Source: Streptomyces hoynatensis (lineage in GTDB: Bacteria; Actinomycetota; Actinomycetes; Streptomycetales; Streptomycetaceae). Taken from it: a stretch of 64,000 nucleotides of DNA. The position numbers and the translations under genes were made by a program. How positions within the stretch are numbered: the stretch's first letter is position 1; every line of letters starts with the position of its first letter. The DNA lies in the NCBI RefSeq assembly GCF_003626535.1, contig NZ_RBAL01000014.1, forward strand, positions 108,457 through 172,456, written 5' to 3'. The notes under the pieces were generated by a model that saw nothing but the letters and a program-made list of their open reading frames with translations, searched no databases and was not told the origin of the DNA. Shown here one piece after another: positions 43,896 through 52,680 of this stretch.

Positions 43896-44738
43896 ATGAC
43901 TACTTCTCCCGCCCCCTCCGCGACCCCTGTCGCCTCCGCCGCGTCCGCCGTATCAGCCGCCCCCGCCGCCCCCGCCGCCCCCACAACCCCCCTCGCCGGG
44001 CGGGTGGCCGTCGTGACCGGCGCGACCAGTGGCATCGGCGCCGCGATCGCCCGGCGGCTGGCCCTCGCCGGTACCTCCGTGGCGCTGCTCGGCCGCCGCG
44101 AGGAGCGGCTGGTGGAGCTGGCCGAGGAGGTGCGTCCGGCGGCCGCAGGTCGGGTGCTGCCGCTGGCCGTGGACCTCGCGGACTCCGATGCCCTCGCCGA
44201 GGCCGCGGCCTCCGTGCGCTCCGCCCTCGGCCGGGTGGACCTCGTCGTGGCCAACGCGGGCGCGATGCTCGGCGCGCCGTTCGAGTCCGCCGACATCGCC
44301 GAATGGGACCGCATGCTCGACGTCAACCTGCGCGGGCTGCTGCTCACGGGCCGCGTTTTCGCCGGCGATCTGCTCGCCGCGGCCGAGAGCGGGCCGGCCG
44401 ACCTGGTGCACATCGGCTCGGTCGGCGGGCACGGCCTGTTTCCCAACTGGTCCGTCTACTGCGCCACCAAGGCCGCCGTGGCGCATCTGACCCGCAACCT
44501 GCGGGCCGAACTCGGGCCGCGCAAGGTGCGCGTACACGCCATCGAACCCGGCGTCACCCTCACCGAGTTGGGAGACGACATGCGCAACGGTGACATGCGC
44601 GAGGCGCTGGCGCAGATGCGGGCCGGCCTGCGGCCGCTGTCCGCCGAGGACATCGCCGAGTCCGTCGCCTTCACCGTCTCGGCACCGGCCCACGTGAACG
44701 TCGCCGAACTGATCGTGGTCCCCGTACAGCAGGGCTGA
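43896..44738 (+). CDS. Short-chain dehydrogenase/reductase
   Basis: 280 residues from ATG 43896 after GGTGGAG. The first ~30 residues are Ala/Ser/Pro-rich. The Rossmann motif TGATSGIG lies near residue 42, then ANAGAML (N-A-G), DLVHIGSVGG with the catalytic Ser and YCATKAAV with Tyr and Lys. C-terminal AHVNVAELIVVPVQQG. Looks like an SDR of the YdfG-like group. Substrate unknown. Confidence 0.92.
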   Translation: MTTSPAPSATPVASAASAVSAAPAAPAAPTTPLAGRVAVVTGATSGIGAAIARRLALAGTSVALLGRREERLVELAEEVRPAAAGRVLPLAVDLADSDALAEAAASVRSALGRVDLVVANAGAMLGAPFESADIAEWDRMLDVNLRGLLLTGRVFAGDLLAAAESGPADLVHIGSVGGHGLFPNWSVYCATKAAVAHLTRNLRAELGPRKVRVHAIEPGVTLTELGDDMRNGDMREALAQMRAGLRPLSAEDIAESVAFTVSAPAHVNVAELIVVPVQQG

Positions 44739-44842
44739 ACTCCCCGCCGGGGCACGGGCCGCCGTGCCGGTGCGGCCCGTCGCCCGCCTCGCCGGAGCCG
44801 CAGGCGGCGGTGCGCCCCGCGCCACGCGCGGGCCCGCCGCGT

Positions 44843-45679
44843 TCAGGAGCCGTCGCCCAGGACGAACGGGGAGACGGACGGGACGTCGCCCGAGACGGGC
44901 ACCTCGCCCTGGGTCCAGGGCATGGCCAGGGAATCGGTCTCGTCCGGCGGCGTGACCCAGAGGTACGCGGGCACCGCCGTGGTGGCACCGCTGATGTTCG
45001 GGTTTGCAAAGGAGAGACCCGCCCAGGCGCTCTCGCCCGGGCCCAGCGCCACGGGATGCATGTCGGGGATCTCCTCGCGCTCCGGGTCACCGCCCACCTG
45101 CCGGCCCGAGCCGTCCACGAACGCCGCCCCGGGATAGCCGTAGAGGAGGCAGTTCTCGTCGGACCCGTTGGTGACGACGAGGGCGAAGTGCGAGTTCCCC
45201 GCGCCCGGCCGGTTCTGGCCGATCTCCAGGCTCAGGTCGCGGGTGTGGCAGCGGGTTCCGGAACCGCTGCCGTCGCCGTTGCCCCCCGCGCCGTCATCCG
45301 AGGCGGCGGAGTCCGGCTGGCCGCCCGACGCCCCGTCCCCCTGCGCCGCCTCGCCGCCTCCGGACTCGCCGTCCGCCGCCTCGTCCCCCTCCGCCGGGGC
45401 CCCGTCCTCCGGCGCCTCCTCACCCGTCGCCTCGTCCTGCGGGAACTTGTCCCGGTCGCCCGACGCCGGCTGTGCCGTGCCCGACAGGCTCTCCGGTTCC
45501 CCCGGCTTCTCCTCGTCCCCGCAGGCGCTGAGCAGCAGCCCCAGAACGGCGACGCCCGAGGCCAGCGCGATCCCGCGGGCCCGGCCCCGGCTCCGGTGCG
45601 CGGCCCGGCCCGCGCTCCGGTGCGCCACCGGCGCGCCCCCGATGCCCTGAGCCGCCTCGCCGCCGTGGAAGTTCACCAT
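44843..45679 (-). CDS. DUF4232 lipoprotein
   Basis: 278 residues from ATG 45679; AAGGAG stands 7 nt upstream. An Arg-rich N-region (HRSRGRARG) and a hydrophobic stretch lead to the lipobox LLLSACG, then a long acidic Ser/Gly/Glu linker, then a ~130-residue domain with TRCHTRDLSLEIGQNRPGAG and NENC-type Cys: GSDENCLLYGYPGAAFVDGS. This is the DUF4232 pattern, a secreted beta-sandwich of unknown function with a Cys pair. It should be anchored outside the membrane. Confidence 0.9.
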   Translation of the reverse strand: MVNFHGGEAAQGIGGAPVAHRSAGRAAHRSRGRARGIALASGVAVLGLLLSACGDEEKPGEPESLSGTAQPASGDRDKFPQDEATGEEAPEDGAPAEGDEAADGESGGGEAAQGDGASGGQPDSAASDDGAGGNGDGSGSGTRCHTRDLSLEIGQNRPGAGNSHFALVVTNGSDENCLLYGYPGAAFVDGSGRQVGGDPEREEIPDMHPVALGPGESAWAGLSFANPNISGATTAVPAYLWVTPPDETDSLAMPWTQGEVPVSGDVPSVSPFVLGDGS

Positions 45680-45796
45680 CGCCCTACTCCTTGCCATCCC
45701 GCTTGCGCGTCGCGTCTGCGAACGGCGCGCTCTGCTCCGTCACCCGTGTCCGATGCGGGGCGGCGCACGGAAGTTCGCGCGGAGGGCACGGCAATC

Positions 45797-45845
45797 TCGT
45801 TTTTTTTGCTCGCGGGTGCGCGGGTGCGCGGGTGCGCGGGTTCGT
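45797..45845. repeat. Short tandem repeat next to a T-run
   Basis: Units of GCGGGTGC are repeated about four times directly after TTTTTTTT (near 45790). The T-run is rare in this G+C-rich sequence. Confidence 0.6.
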
Positions 45846-45872
45846 GGGGAGAGGCCGGGGCCCGTGCGCGGG

Positions 45873-46160
45873 GTCTGTGGGCGGTCTACGTGGCGCGTTG
45901 TCGGCCGGGTGCGGCGTCGTGCGGATGCACGAGAGGGAGACTGGCTGCGGAAGGGGGGGTGCCGTGGGTGGCGGGGGGTTGGCTGTCTGCGGGGGTGTTG
46001 GGGGGTGGGGCGCCGTCCCGTGGTGGGTGGGGGTGCGGGCCGGTGTGTACGGGGGTGGCGGGTCTCGGGGTGGTGGGGGTCAGAGAGGCAGCTGCTGCCG
46101 CGTACGACTTCTCGGGGTGGGGAACGGCCGGGCGCCGTTGTTGATGCCATTCGCGGTGAC
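45873..46160 (+). repeat. Dispersed ~285-bp structured element, copy F
   Basis: Starts TCTGTGGGCGGTCTACGTGG, carries TCGTGC-GGAT-GCACGA, CAGAGAGGCAGCTGCTGCCG and AACGGC-CGGGC-GCCGTT, and ends GATGCCATTCGCGGTGACG. Confidence 0.92.
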
Positions 46161-46277
46161 GAAAGACCACCGGGGTGACCGGAGTAGCGACGCGGGCCCT
46201 TCGGTTCCTCGTTGCGGAAGGGCAGGGCAAGGGCAGCGCAAGTGCGCGAGGCGTCCGGTCGAGAACGCGGGCCCCTC

Positions 46278-46358
46278 GGCGGCACGTACGACGTGTGCAC
46301 CAACGTCTACGACAACCGCGCCGCCAGCGTCGCCGACTGGCGCATCTCCCGCGCCTGA
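46278..46358 (+). pseudogene. C-terminal scrap of an unidentified protein
   Basis: The frame gives GGTYDVCTNVYDNRAASVAD then WRISRA and a stop. It has protein-like composition unlike the surrounding GC-rich noise. Nothing upstream in frame continues it. Family not recognised. Confidence 0.3.
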
Positions 46359-46473
46359 CCCCCGGCCGGCGGGGTCTGCATACAGGCCCCGCCGGCACAC
46401 AGGGCGATCACCAGCGGCCCGCTCTGCGTGGCGGGGGAGCTGCGGGGTGGTGCCGGGCGCTCTTCCCGGTCTG

Positions 46474-47796
46474 TCAGGGGGTGCGGGCCGGTGGCCGCCG
46501 GGGTGGGGGCTGGCTCGCCGCCTTCGGCAGGCCGGAGGGGAGCGGTGGTCGGTGTTCTGCGCGGTTCAGGTTGCGTACCGCCGGGATGGCCAGCAGCAGA
46601 GCGCAGGTGAGGAGCGCCATGCCTGCGGACACGTAGAGCAGCGGCACCGCCCCCGCGGCCCCGGCCAGTGGCCCGGCCGCCGCCTGCCCGACCGGCTTCA
46701 TCACCAGCGAGCCGGCCGCGTCGTAGGCGTGGACCCGGCCGAGGACCTCGTGCGGGACGTGCGTCTGCACGCTGGTGTGGAACATGACGACCCAGAACGC
46801 CATGCCCACCCCGCTCACCCCGTAGCACCCGGCGACGAGCGGCGTGGGCAGGCCAAGCGCGACCCCCAGCGGCATCAGCGTCCACAGGACCATGGAGAAG
46901 GCGCCGGCCCGGAGCGGGTGCCGCGGGCGGAGCCGGATCGCGACGATCCCGCCCAGCACGCTTCCCACCCCGAGAGACGACATGACCAGGCCGAACGCGG
47001 ATGTTCCGTAGTCGGTCACCAGGGCGCTGTTGCCGAGAGTCGTGGCGGGCCCGGCGCCGGCCAGCTGCCACAGCATGAAGACGACGATGACGCTCCACAG
47101 CCAGGTCCTGACCCGGAACTCCCGCCACCCCTCGACGAGATCGGCCCGGAACGAGGCGCCGCCCCGCCCGGCCGCGCCCATCGGGACCGAGCGGAGCAGG
47201 AGCAGGCAGGCGCCGCTGACGCCGTAGGTCAGGGCGTCGAGGGCGACCACCGTCGCCGGTGAGGAGACGACCAGCAGCAGGCCCGCCAGCGAGGGGCCGA
47301 CCACGGCGGCGGCGGACTCCGAGATGCGGAGGGTCGCGTTCGCCTTCAGCACGTCCCGGGCAATGCGCGGGGTGACGCTGGCGACTCCCGGCTGGAAGAG
47401 CGCGCCGCCCGCCCCGACCAGGCCAAGCAGCAGCACGATCTGCCACAGCGGCGGCGTGCCCAGCAGGAACAGCAGCGCGAGCACCGTCTGAAAGCACAGC
47501 CGGGTGACGTCGGAGACCACCATCAGCCGCCGGGCGCCGAAGCGGTCGGACAGCACCCCGCCGAAGATGATCAGCGCGGCGAACGGCGCCACCAGCGCGG
47601 CCAGCGCGTAGCCGACGCCGCTCGTGCCGTATCCGGCCCCGAGCACCGCGGCGGTGATCGCGACGGGCAGCATCGCGTCGCCCAGCAGGGAGGTGGTGCG
47701 GGCCGTGAAGAACAGCCGGAAGTCCGCCGTCCACAGGGGCGATTCGGGCGAGGCCGCGCCGAGTTGCGGGCCGCGGGCCGTGTCCGTGTCAGCCAC
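46474..47796 (-). CDS. MFS transporter (MFS_3/EntS-like)
   Basis: 440 residues from GTG 47796. Twelve or so hydrophobic helices; LFFTARTTSLLGDAMLPVAI starts the first, GGVLSDRFGARRLM is the loop-2 MFS motif, and LFQPGVASVTPRIARDVLKA and HTSVQTHVPHEVLGRVHAYD are typical of the MFS_3 group, which includes siderophore exporters and macrolide-type efflux pumps. Ends in a Pro/Arg-rich tail. No regulator next to it. Substrate unknown. Confidence 0.92.
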   Translation of the reverse strand: MADTDTARGPQLGAASPESPLWTADFRLFFTARTTSLLGDAMLPVAITAAVLGAGYGTSGVGYALAALVAPFAALIIFGGVLSDRFGARRLMVVSDVTRLCFQTVLALLFLLGTPPLWQIVLLLGLVGAGGALFQPGVASVTPRIARDVLKANATLRISESAAAVVGPSLAGLLLVVSSPATVVALDALTYGVSGACLLLLRSVPMGAAGRGGASFRADLVEGWREFRVRTWLWSVIVVFMLWQLAGAGPATTLGNSALVTDYGTSAFGLVMSSLGVGSVLGGIVAIRLRPRHPLRAGAFSMVLWTLMPLGVALGLPTPLVAGCYGVSGVGMAFWVVMFHTSVQTHVPHEVLGRVHAYDAAGSLVMKPVGQAAAGPLAGAAGAVPLLYVSAGMALLTCALLLAIPAVRNLNRAEHRPPLPSGLPKAASQPPPRRPPARTP

Positions 47797-48084
47797 CGCG
47801 CACCGTCCCCACGCCTGCCGTCGATCCCGACCAGGGCGTCACTCTCGTGCCTCGGCCGCCCGCAGTCAACGGAATTCGCCGCCCCCTGGCGGAGGCGCGG
47901 CCGCCTCGCCCGGCCCCCATCCCCGGCGCCCACGGCGGTCGCCCGGCGCGAACCACCCACCGCGCGCGACCCGCGACGGCCGGAACGCACCGGGCGTGCC
48001 CGTCATCCGGAACGGGGGTGCCGCGCGGGCGGGTGCCGTGCGAGCCTGTCGGCGGCCACGGCACGACCAGAACGGGGAGAAACG

Positions 48085-49017
48085 ATGGACGGACTGACGG
48101 ACGCGCGGATCGTGCCCGGGACCTCCCTTTCCGCGACGCCGATCAGCATCGGCACCTCCTTCCTCGGCAACCCGCCGGGACCCCAGGGGGAACCCGCCGC
48201 GGAAGCCAACGCCCTGGCAGAAGCCCTCTTCGACGGGCCGTTCGCCGTGATCGACACCTCCAACGCCTACGCCGAGGGCCGCAGCGAGACGGTGCTGGGG
48301 GGCGCCGTCCGCCGCGTGGGGCTGCCCGTGGGCAAGGCGATCGTCACCAAGGTCGACGCCGACCCGGAGACCGGGGCGCTGGACCGCGACCGGGTCCTGC
48401 GCTCGTTCGAGGAGAGCACGGCGCGCCTGGGCCTCGAACGCCTCCCGCTGCTCCACCTGCACGACCCCTACACGATCGAGGTCCGCGACGCCTTCGCGCC
48501 CGGCGGGGCCGTGCAGGGGCTGCACGAGCTGCGCGACCAGGGGCTGGTCGGGGCCGTCGGCATCGCCGCGGGGCCGGTGTCCCTGATGCGCCGGTACGCC
48601 GAGAGCGGGGCCTTCGACGTCCTGCTGACCCACAACAGGTACACGCTCGTGGACCGCCGCGCGGAAGAGCTGATCGCCTACGCGGCGGACCGCGGCATCG
48701 GCGTGTTCAACGCCGCCCCGTTCGGCGGCGGCATCCTCGCGGGCTCGGGCGAGACCTATGCCTACCGCCAGGCGGGACCCGGTCTCCTGGCCTGGCTGGC
48801 GCGAGCCCGCGAACTGTGCACACGCTGGGGCGTCCCCCTGCCCGCGGCGGCGCTCCGGTATTCGCTGCGCCACCCGGGAATCGCCTCGACCGTCGTGGGC
48901 GTCGGCCGCCCGGAACGGCTCGCGCAGCTCGCGGAACTCCAGGCCCCCGCCGTTCCCGAGCCGTTCTGGCCGGAGCTGGCCGCCCTCGGAACGCCCCCGT
49001 CGACCTTGGAAGACTGA
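48085..49017 (+). CDS. Aldo/keto reductase
   Basis: 310 residues from ATG 48085 after GGGGAGA. AKR signature pieces: FAVIDTSNAYAEGRSETVLG (with the catalytic Asp and Tyr), VGKAIVTKVDADPETGALDR (Lys) and LLHLHDPYTIEV (His), then VFNAAPFGGGILAGSG. It is near the D-threo-aldose/L-fucose dehydrogenase type of AKRs, which oxidise sugars with NAD(P). Single gene. Confidence 0.92.
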   Translation: MDGLTDARIVPGTSLSATPISIGTSFLGNPPGPQGEPAAEANALAEALFDGPFAVIDTSNAYAEGRSETVLGGAVRRVGLPVGKAIVTKVDADPETGALDRDRVLRSFEESTARLGLERLPLLHLHDPYTIEVRDAFAPGGAVQGLHELRDQGLVGAVGIAAGPVSLMRRYAESGAFDVLLTHNRYTLVDRRAEELIAYAADRGIGVFNAAPFGGGILAGSGETYAYRQAGPGLLAWLARARELCTRWGVPLPAAALRYSLRHPGIASTVVGVGRPERLAQLAELQAPAVPEPFWPELAALGTPPSTLED

Positions 49018-49237
49018 CCGGCCACCCACCCCCACCCATACGGCAGATGGGCCCGTCCACGCGCGATCCCCCGCCAGGACGTGCGCACTTGCGCCAGACA
49101 CCGACCAGAGAACAGCCGCCCCGCTCCGCCCACCGCCACCGCCCAGCCCCCGGGGACGAGAACATCCGGCACTTCGCCGCCCACCTCCCCGCACTGCCGG
49201 GCGGCCCGGGGGCGACCCGGGCCGCCCGCCAATTCAT
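49018..49237. other. No supported gene
   Basis: Start of an ~840-bp gene-free stretch between the aldo/keto reductase and vanX. It holds the palindrome and the tandem repeat listed next, then repeat copy G. Confidence 0.6.
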
Positions 49238-49253
49238 CCACAGCTGTGGACAA
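49238..49253. other. Palindrome with a DnaA-box match
   Basis: CCACAGCTGTGG is a perfect 12-bp palindrome. Its right half continues as TGTGGACAA, the reverse complement of the Streptomyces DnaA box TTGTCCACA; the left half gives TCATCCACA, a 7/9 match in the opposite sense. Only two boxes, so an origin is unlikely. Confidence 0.4.
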
Positions 49254-49405
49254 CCACCCCCGCCCGCGGACGACTCCCGCCCATGGACCGCTCCCGCCCG
49301 GGGACCGCTCCCGCCCATGGACGACCCCGCCCGCGGACCGCTTCGCCGCTTACAGCCCGACCCCGCCGCCGCGAGCCCGACACCAGGCTCCGACACGACA
49401 GGCCG

Positions 49406-49485
49406 CCTCCCCTCGTCACGGCGTCCCCTCGTCACGGCCTTCCCTCGTCACGGCGTCCCCTCGTCACGGCGTCCCCTCGTCACGG
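49406..49485. repeat. Five tandem 16-bp units at the edge of element copy G
   Basis: Units of CGTCCCCTCGTCACGG, the first and third slightly changed. The final unit runs into the first bases of copy G. A single unit-like sequence, CCTCGTCACGG, stands at the same place beside copy E. Confidence 0.9.
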
Positions 49486-49765
49486 CGAATGGCCTCAACA
49501 ACGGCGCCCGGCCGTTGCCCGCGTCGAGAAGTCGTACGCGGCAGCAGCTGCATCGGTGACCCTCGCCCCGGCGAGAGGGGCCACCCCCGTACACACCGGC
49601 CCACACCCCCACCCACCTCGGGACGGCGCCCCACCCCCAACACCCCGGCAGACAAAGGCCCCCCGCCACCCACGGCACCCCCTTCCGCAGCCAGCCTCCC
49701 CCTCGTGCATCCGCACGACGCCGCACCCGGCCGACAACCCGCCACGTAGACCGCCCACAGATTCC
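49483..49765 (-). repeat. Dispersed ~285-bp structured element, copy G
   Basis: Begins GCGAATGGCCTCAACAACGG with hairpin CAACGGCGCCCGGCCGTTG and ends CCACGTAGACCGCCCACAG. Lies between the convergent aldo/keto reductase and vanX genes. Confidence 0.93.
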
Positions 49766-49859
49766 GCCCCGCGCGTCCGCCCCGCGCGTCCGCCCCGCCG
49801 CGCCGAACAACACCGCCGCACCGCGCCGCGCCGAACAACACCGCGCCGCACCACACCAG

Positions 49860-50468
49860 CTACGCGACCGGAAAATCGAAATACGTGTCCGGGTAGGGCT
49901 CGTTCTCCAGCGTGTAGTGCCACCACTCGCAGGCGTAGGGGCGGAACCCGCACTCCTCCATGAGGGACCGGAGCCGCCGCCGGTTTCCCGCTTCCGTTGC
50001 CGTGAGTCCCGGTGCGCCGTGGTGGGAGAGGGGGTCCATCACGTCGTGGTCGCCGCCCATGGGCGCGAGTTCGCCGGTATCCAGGTGGTACAGCGTCAGG
50101 TCGACCGTGCTGCCGCGGCTGTGGCCGGACTTCGCGGCCACGTATCCCTTTTCGAACATCTCGGCGCGGTTGATGTTCGGGTAATGCCGCGCCTTCGTCC
50201 GGCCGTCCTCCGGTTGCTGTGCCCAGCGGAGAAAGCAGTTCACGGCGCGTTGCGGGCGGTAGCCGTCCCAGAGGAGAAGGCCGAAGCCGAGCGATTCCGC
50301 CTTCTCCTGCACCCTGGTGAGGGCCGCGCACAGGGCCCTGGTGCCGGCGATCCGGTTCACCAGGTATCCGTCGACCGGTTTGCCGGTGAAGTTGTCCCAG
50401 GTGGCGTACTTGGCGTCCCAGCGCAGCCCGGGCACGAGTTCGTCGACGAAGGCGAAGTCCTCATGCAT
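49860..50468 (-). CDS. vanX: D-Ala-D-Ala dipeptidase VanX
   Basis: 202 residues, the normal size. It destroys D-Ala-D-Ala so that only D-Ala-D-Lac enters the cell wall precursor. Zinc ligands and active site are present: SGHSRGSTVDLTLYHLDTGE gives the His and Asp, CEWWHYTLENEPYPD the Glu and second His, and LLWDGYRPQRAVNCFLRWAQ the conserved Arg. ATG 50468 overlaps the end of vanA by 8 bp, so translation is coupled. Last gene of vanHAX. The cell interior is its site of action. Confidence 0.97.
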   Translation of the reverse strand: MHEDFAFVDELVPGLRWDAKYATWDNFTGKPVDGYLVNRIAGTRALCAALTRVQEKAESLGFGLLLWDGYRPQRAVNCFLRWAQQPEDGRTKARHYPNINRAEMFEKGYVAAKSGHSRGSTVDLTLYHLDTGELAPMGGDHDVMDPLSHHGAPGLTATEAGNRRRLRSLMEECGFRPYACEWWHYTLENEPYPDTYFDFPVA

Positions 50469-51504
50469 CGGTTTTTCCCGTCAATGCCAGGGACACCAAG
50501 CGGTCGACGACCTCGGCAAGCGGCAGTCGGGCCGCCGCCATCATTCTCGGGTAGCGGCTGTAGGAGGTCATGCCGGGCAGGGTGTTGACCTCGTTGAGGA
50601 CCACTTCGCCGTCCTCCCTGAGGAACATGTCCACCCGCGCGATTCCCCGGCAGCCCAGGGCGCGGTACACGGCCTTTGCCGTCTCCTGGACGCGCAGGCG
50701 TGCCTGTGCCGGGATGTCGGCGGGAACGATCGGGGTCGAGTTCTCGGAGCCGCTTTCCGGCTCGTTTTCCTGGTGGATTCTGAAGAAGCCGTGGGAGAGG
50801 GCGATGTGGTCCACCTCGCCGGCGATCAGGTCCGGATCGTTTCCGAGGATGGCGCAGCCGATTTCGCTGCCGGCGACGGCCTCCTCGACCAGCACCTTCG
50901 AGTCGTACTTCCGGGCCGCTTCCAGCGCGCCCGGCAGTTCCTCCTTTCCGGACACCTTGCTGACGCCGAAGGACGAGCCGGAACGGGCCGGCTTCACGAA
51001 GACCGGGTAGGTGAGCCGGTCGGGGTCGACGTCCTCGTTTGCCGCGACGGTCAGGAATGCGGGCGTGGCGATCCCGGCGCTTTTGGCGACGAGGTAGGCG
51101 AGGGACTTGTCCATGCACAGGGCGGAGCTTTGGACGTCGCAGCCGACGTAGGGGATGCCGGAGAGCTCCAGCAGGCCCTGCATTGCGCCGTCCTCGCCGA
51201 GCTTGCCGTGCAGGACGGGCAGCACCACATCCAGGCCGATCGTTCCGTAGCGTCCCTGCTCCAGAACGAGCAGTCCGTGGACGTTTCTGTCCGGTGAGAG
51301 CACGACAGGGCGGCACCTGCCGTTCTCCCAGTCCGGCTCGGGCCCGTCGCAGAGCCGCCAGGCGCCGCTCCTGGTGATCCCGATGTAGAACGGCTCGTAC
51401 TTCTCGGCGTCGAGGTGCCGCGCGATCTCCTGCGCGGACTTGACGGAGACCGGGTGCTCCTCCGAGACACCGCCGAATATGATTCCGATCTTCAGTCTAG
51501 TCAT
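50461..51504 (-). CDS. vanA: D-Ala-D-Lac ligase VanA-type
   Basis: 347 residues from ATG 51504; a TTG 18 bp upstream is less likely. ATP-grasp ligase that joins D-Ala to D-lactate, so that precursors end in a depsipeptide with low vancomycin affinity. Early FGGVSEEHPVSVKSAQEIAR, ATP-binding PVFVKPARSGSSFGVSKVSG, and late NEVNTLPGMTSYSRYPRMMA. The omega loop reads FFRIHQENEPESGSEN; the His in FRIHQE is the residue that favours D-Lac over D-Ala in VanA/VanB, where Ddl enzymes have Tyr. ATG overlaps the vanH stop (CATGACTAG). Confidence 0.97.
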   Translation of the reverse strand: MTRLKIGIIFGGVSEEHPVSVKSAQEIARHLDAEKYEPFYIGITRSGAWRLCDGPEPDWENGRCRPVVLSPDRNVHGLLVLEQGRYGTIGLDVVLPVLHGKLGEDGAMQGLLELSGIPYVGCDVQSSALCMDKSLAYLVAKSAGIATPAFLTVAANEDVDPDRLTYPVFVKPARSGSSFGVSKVSGKEELPGALEAARKYDSKVLVEEAVAGSEIGCAILGNDPDLIAGEVDHIALSHGFFRIHQENEPESGSENSTPIVPADIPAQARLRVQETAKAVYRALGCRGIARVDMFLREDGEVVLNEVNTLPGMTSYSRYPRMMAAARLPLAEVVDRLVSLALTGKTDA

Positions 51505-52537
51505 GCTGATGTGTGCTCTCAAATTCCAGGCAGTTGACGAGGGAGTTTTCGACCATGTCCCTCAGGGCGTGGTCCGTGTAGTAGGCGATGTGCGGGCTGA
51601 CGAGTGCATTCGGCAGCTTTTGCAGCCGCAGCAGCGGCTTGTTGTCGAGGGGGCGGTTCCTGTGGTCGGCGTAGAAAATTCCTTCCTCTCCTTCGAGGAC
51701 GTCCAGTGCCGCGCCGGCCAGCCTTCCGCTTTCCAGCGCCGGGACCAGGGCCTCGGTGTCGACGAGTGGGCCGCGCCCGGTGTTGATGAGGAACGCGCCG
51801 GGCTTCATCTGCTCGATGCGCCGGCGATTCAGCAGGTGATGGGTGTCCGCGTCGAGTGGCGCGTGGAGCGTGACGATGTCGCTCAACCGCAGCAACTCGT
51901 CGAGCGGGACGTAGTCGGCGGCCGTCTTGGGGCGTTTGTCGTAGGCGACCGTGTGGCAGCCGAATCCCCGCAGCCTTTCCACGACCGCCGAGCCGATGCG
52001 TCCGGTGCCCACCACCCCGACGGTCAGGTCCCGGAGTTCCCTTCCGCGCATGCCGTGCAGCCGGTAATCGTGCACGTCCGTGCGGCGGATGACGGTCTTC
52101 GCGTGGCGCACCGCCATCAGCATCAGCATCAGGGTGTAGTCGGCCACGCTGTCGGGGGAGTAGGCGACGTTCTCCACGGAAATGCCGAGGCTCGCCGCGT
52201 ACTCCACGTCGATGTGGTTGTAGCCGATGCTTCTGGTGGAAATGTACCTGACGCCGATCCGGCTGAGGGCGCGGAGGGTGCGGGAGGTGATCCGGGTCTT
52301 GTGGCCGATGCTGACGCAGCGGTTTCCCCGGGCCAGTTCGGCATTCGCCTCGGAGGCGCCCGATTCCGTGAGGGTGGGCGTCACGCCGAGGCGCGGGGCC
52401 AGCTCCCGGAACAGGACCGCCTCGTCCCGCCCGCATCCGTAGACGGTGATTCCCGTCGCCGGAGCGGCCGAGGTGGACGAGGCCGGCGGCGCGGAGGTGG
52501 GATGGGCCGCCGTTCTTGCTGGTTCGCTGAAGACCAT
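51497..52537 (-). CDS. vanH: D-lactate dehydrogenase VanH with N-terminal extension
   Basis: 346 residues. Reduces pyruvate to D-lactate for VanA. NAD-binding VGVVGTGRIGSAVVERLRGF, catalytic Arg in NTGRGPLVD, Glu in LDVLEGEEG and His in SPHIAYYTD. The conserved part starts at ITVYGCGRDEA; about 29 residues precede it (MVFSEPARTAAHPTS, then Ser/Ala/Pro), which enterococcal VanH lacks. No other start codon lies between, so ATG 52537 must be used. The extension resembles the leader peptides of murF and vanK here. First gene of vanHAX; the VanR-type core is 23 bp upstream. Confidence 0.97.
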   Translation of the reverse strand: MVFSEPARTAAHPTSAPPASSTSAAPATGITVYGCGRDEAVLFRELAPRLGVTPTLTESGASEANAELARGNRCVSIGHKTRITSRTLRALSRIGVRYISTRSIGYNHIDVEYAASLGISVENVAYSPDSVADYTLMLMLMAVRHAKTVIRRTDVHDYRLHGMRGRELRDLTVGVVGTGRIGSAVVERLRGFGCHTVAYDKRPKTAADYVPLDELLRLSDIVTLHAPLDADTHHLLNRRRIEQMKPGAFLINTGRGPLVDTEALVPALESGRLAGAALDVLEGEEGIFYADHRNRPLDNKPLLRLQKLPNALVSPHIAYYTDHALRDMVENSLVNCLEFESTHQHD

Positions 52538-52588
52538 GCCTCAAGTCAAGGCGGCGTGGCGTTGCCGGCGCGTATGCAGTTTTCGATA
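52538..52588 (-). promoter_or_regulatory. VanR-dependent promoter of vanHAX
   Basis: On the minus strand: TATCGAAAACTGCATACGCG, then CCGGCAAC (core 52588-52561), 23 nt, ATG. TTGACT at 52549-52544 ends 6 nt before ATG, the spacing of a -10 box in front of a leaderless transcript. The core would occupy about -51 to -24, where a response regulator overlaps -35. Shared with three other sites. Confidence 0.75.
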
Positions 52589-52629
52589 AGCCGCCCATAT
52601 ACTACCGGCCGGTAAGGTTATTCTCCGCG

Positions 52630-52680
52630 TATCGAAAAGCGGATACGCGCCGGCAACGTCAACGCGCCTTGACTGGCGGC
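52630..52680 (+). promoter_or_regulatory. VanR-dependent promoter of the murF unit
   Basis: Core TATCGAAAAGCGGATACGCG then CCGGCAAC (52630-52657), 23 nt to ATG 52681, with TTGACT at 52669-52674. Back to back with the vanH promoter; the divergent starts are 143 bp apart. Confidence 0.75.

Noticed and set aside
49018..49405. Replication origin suggested by DnaA-like boxes
   Set aside because: Only one good box and one weak one; a Streptomyces oriC has many boxes and lies between dnaA and dnaN, neither of which is here.
52544..52549. TTGACT read as a -35 box in the van promoters
   Set aside because: Transcription would then start inside vanH, which has no alternative start codon; no -10 lies 17 bp downstream, and the vanJ sequence does not conserve that region.
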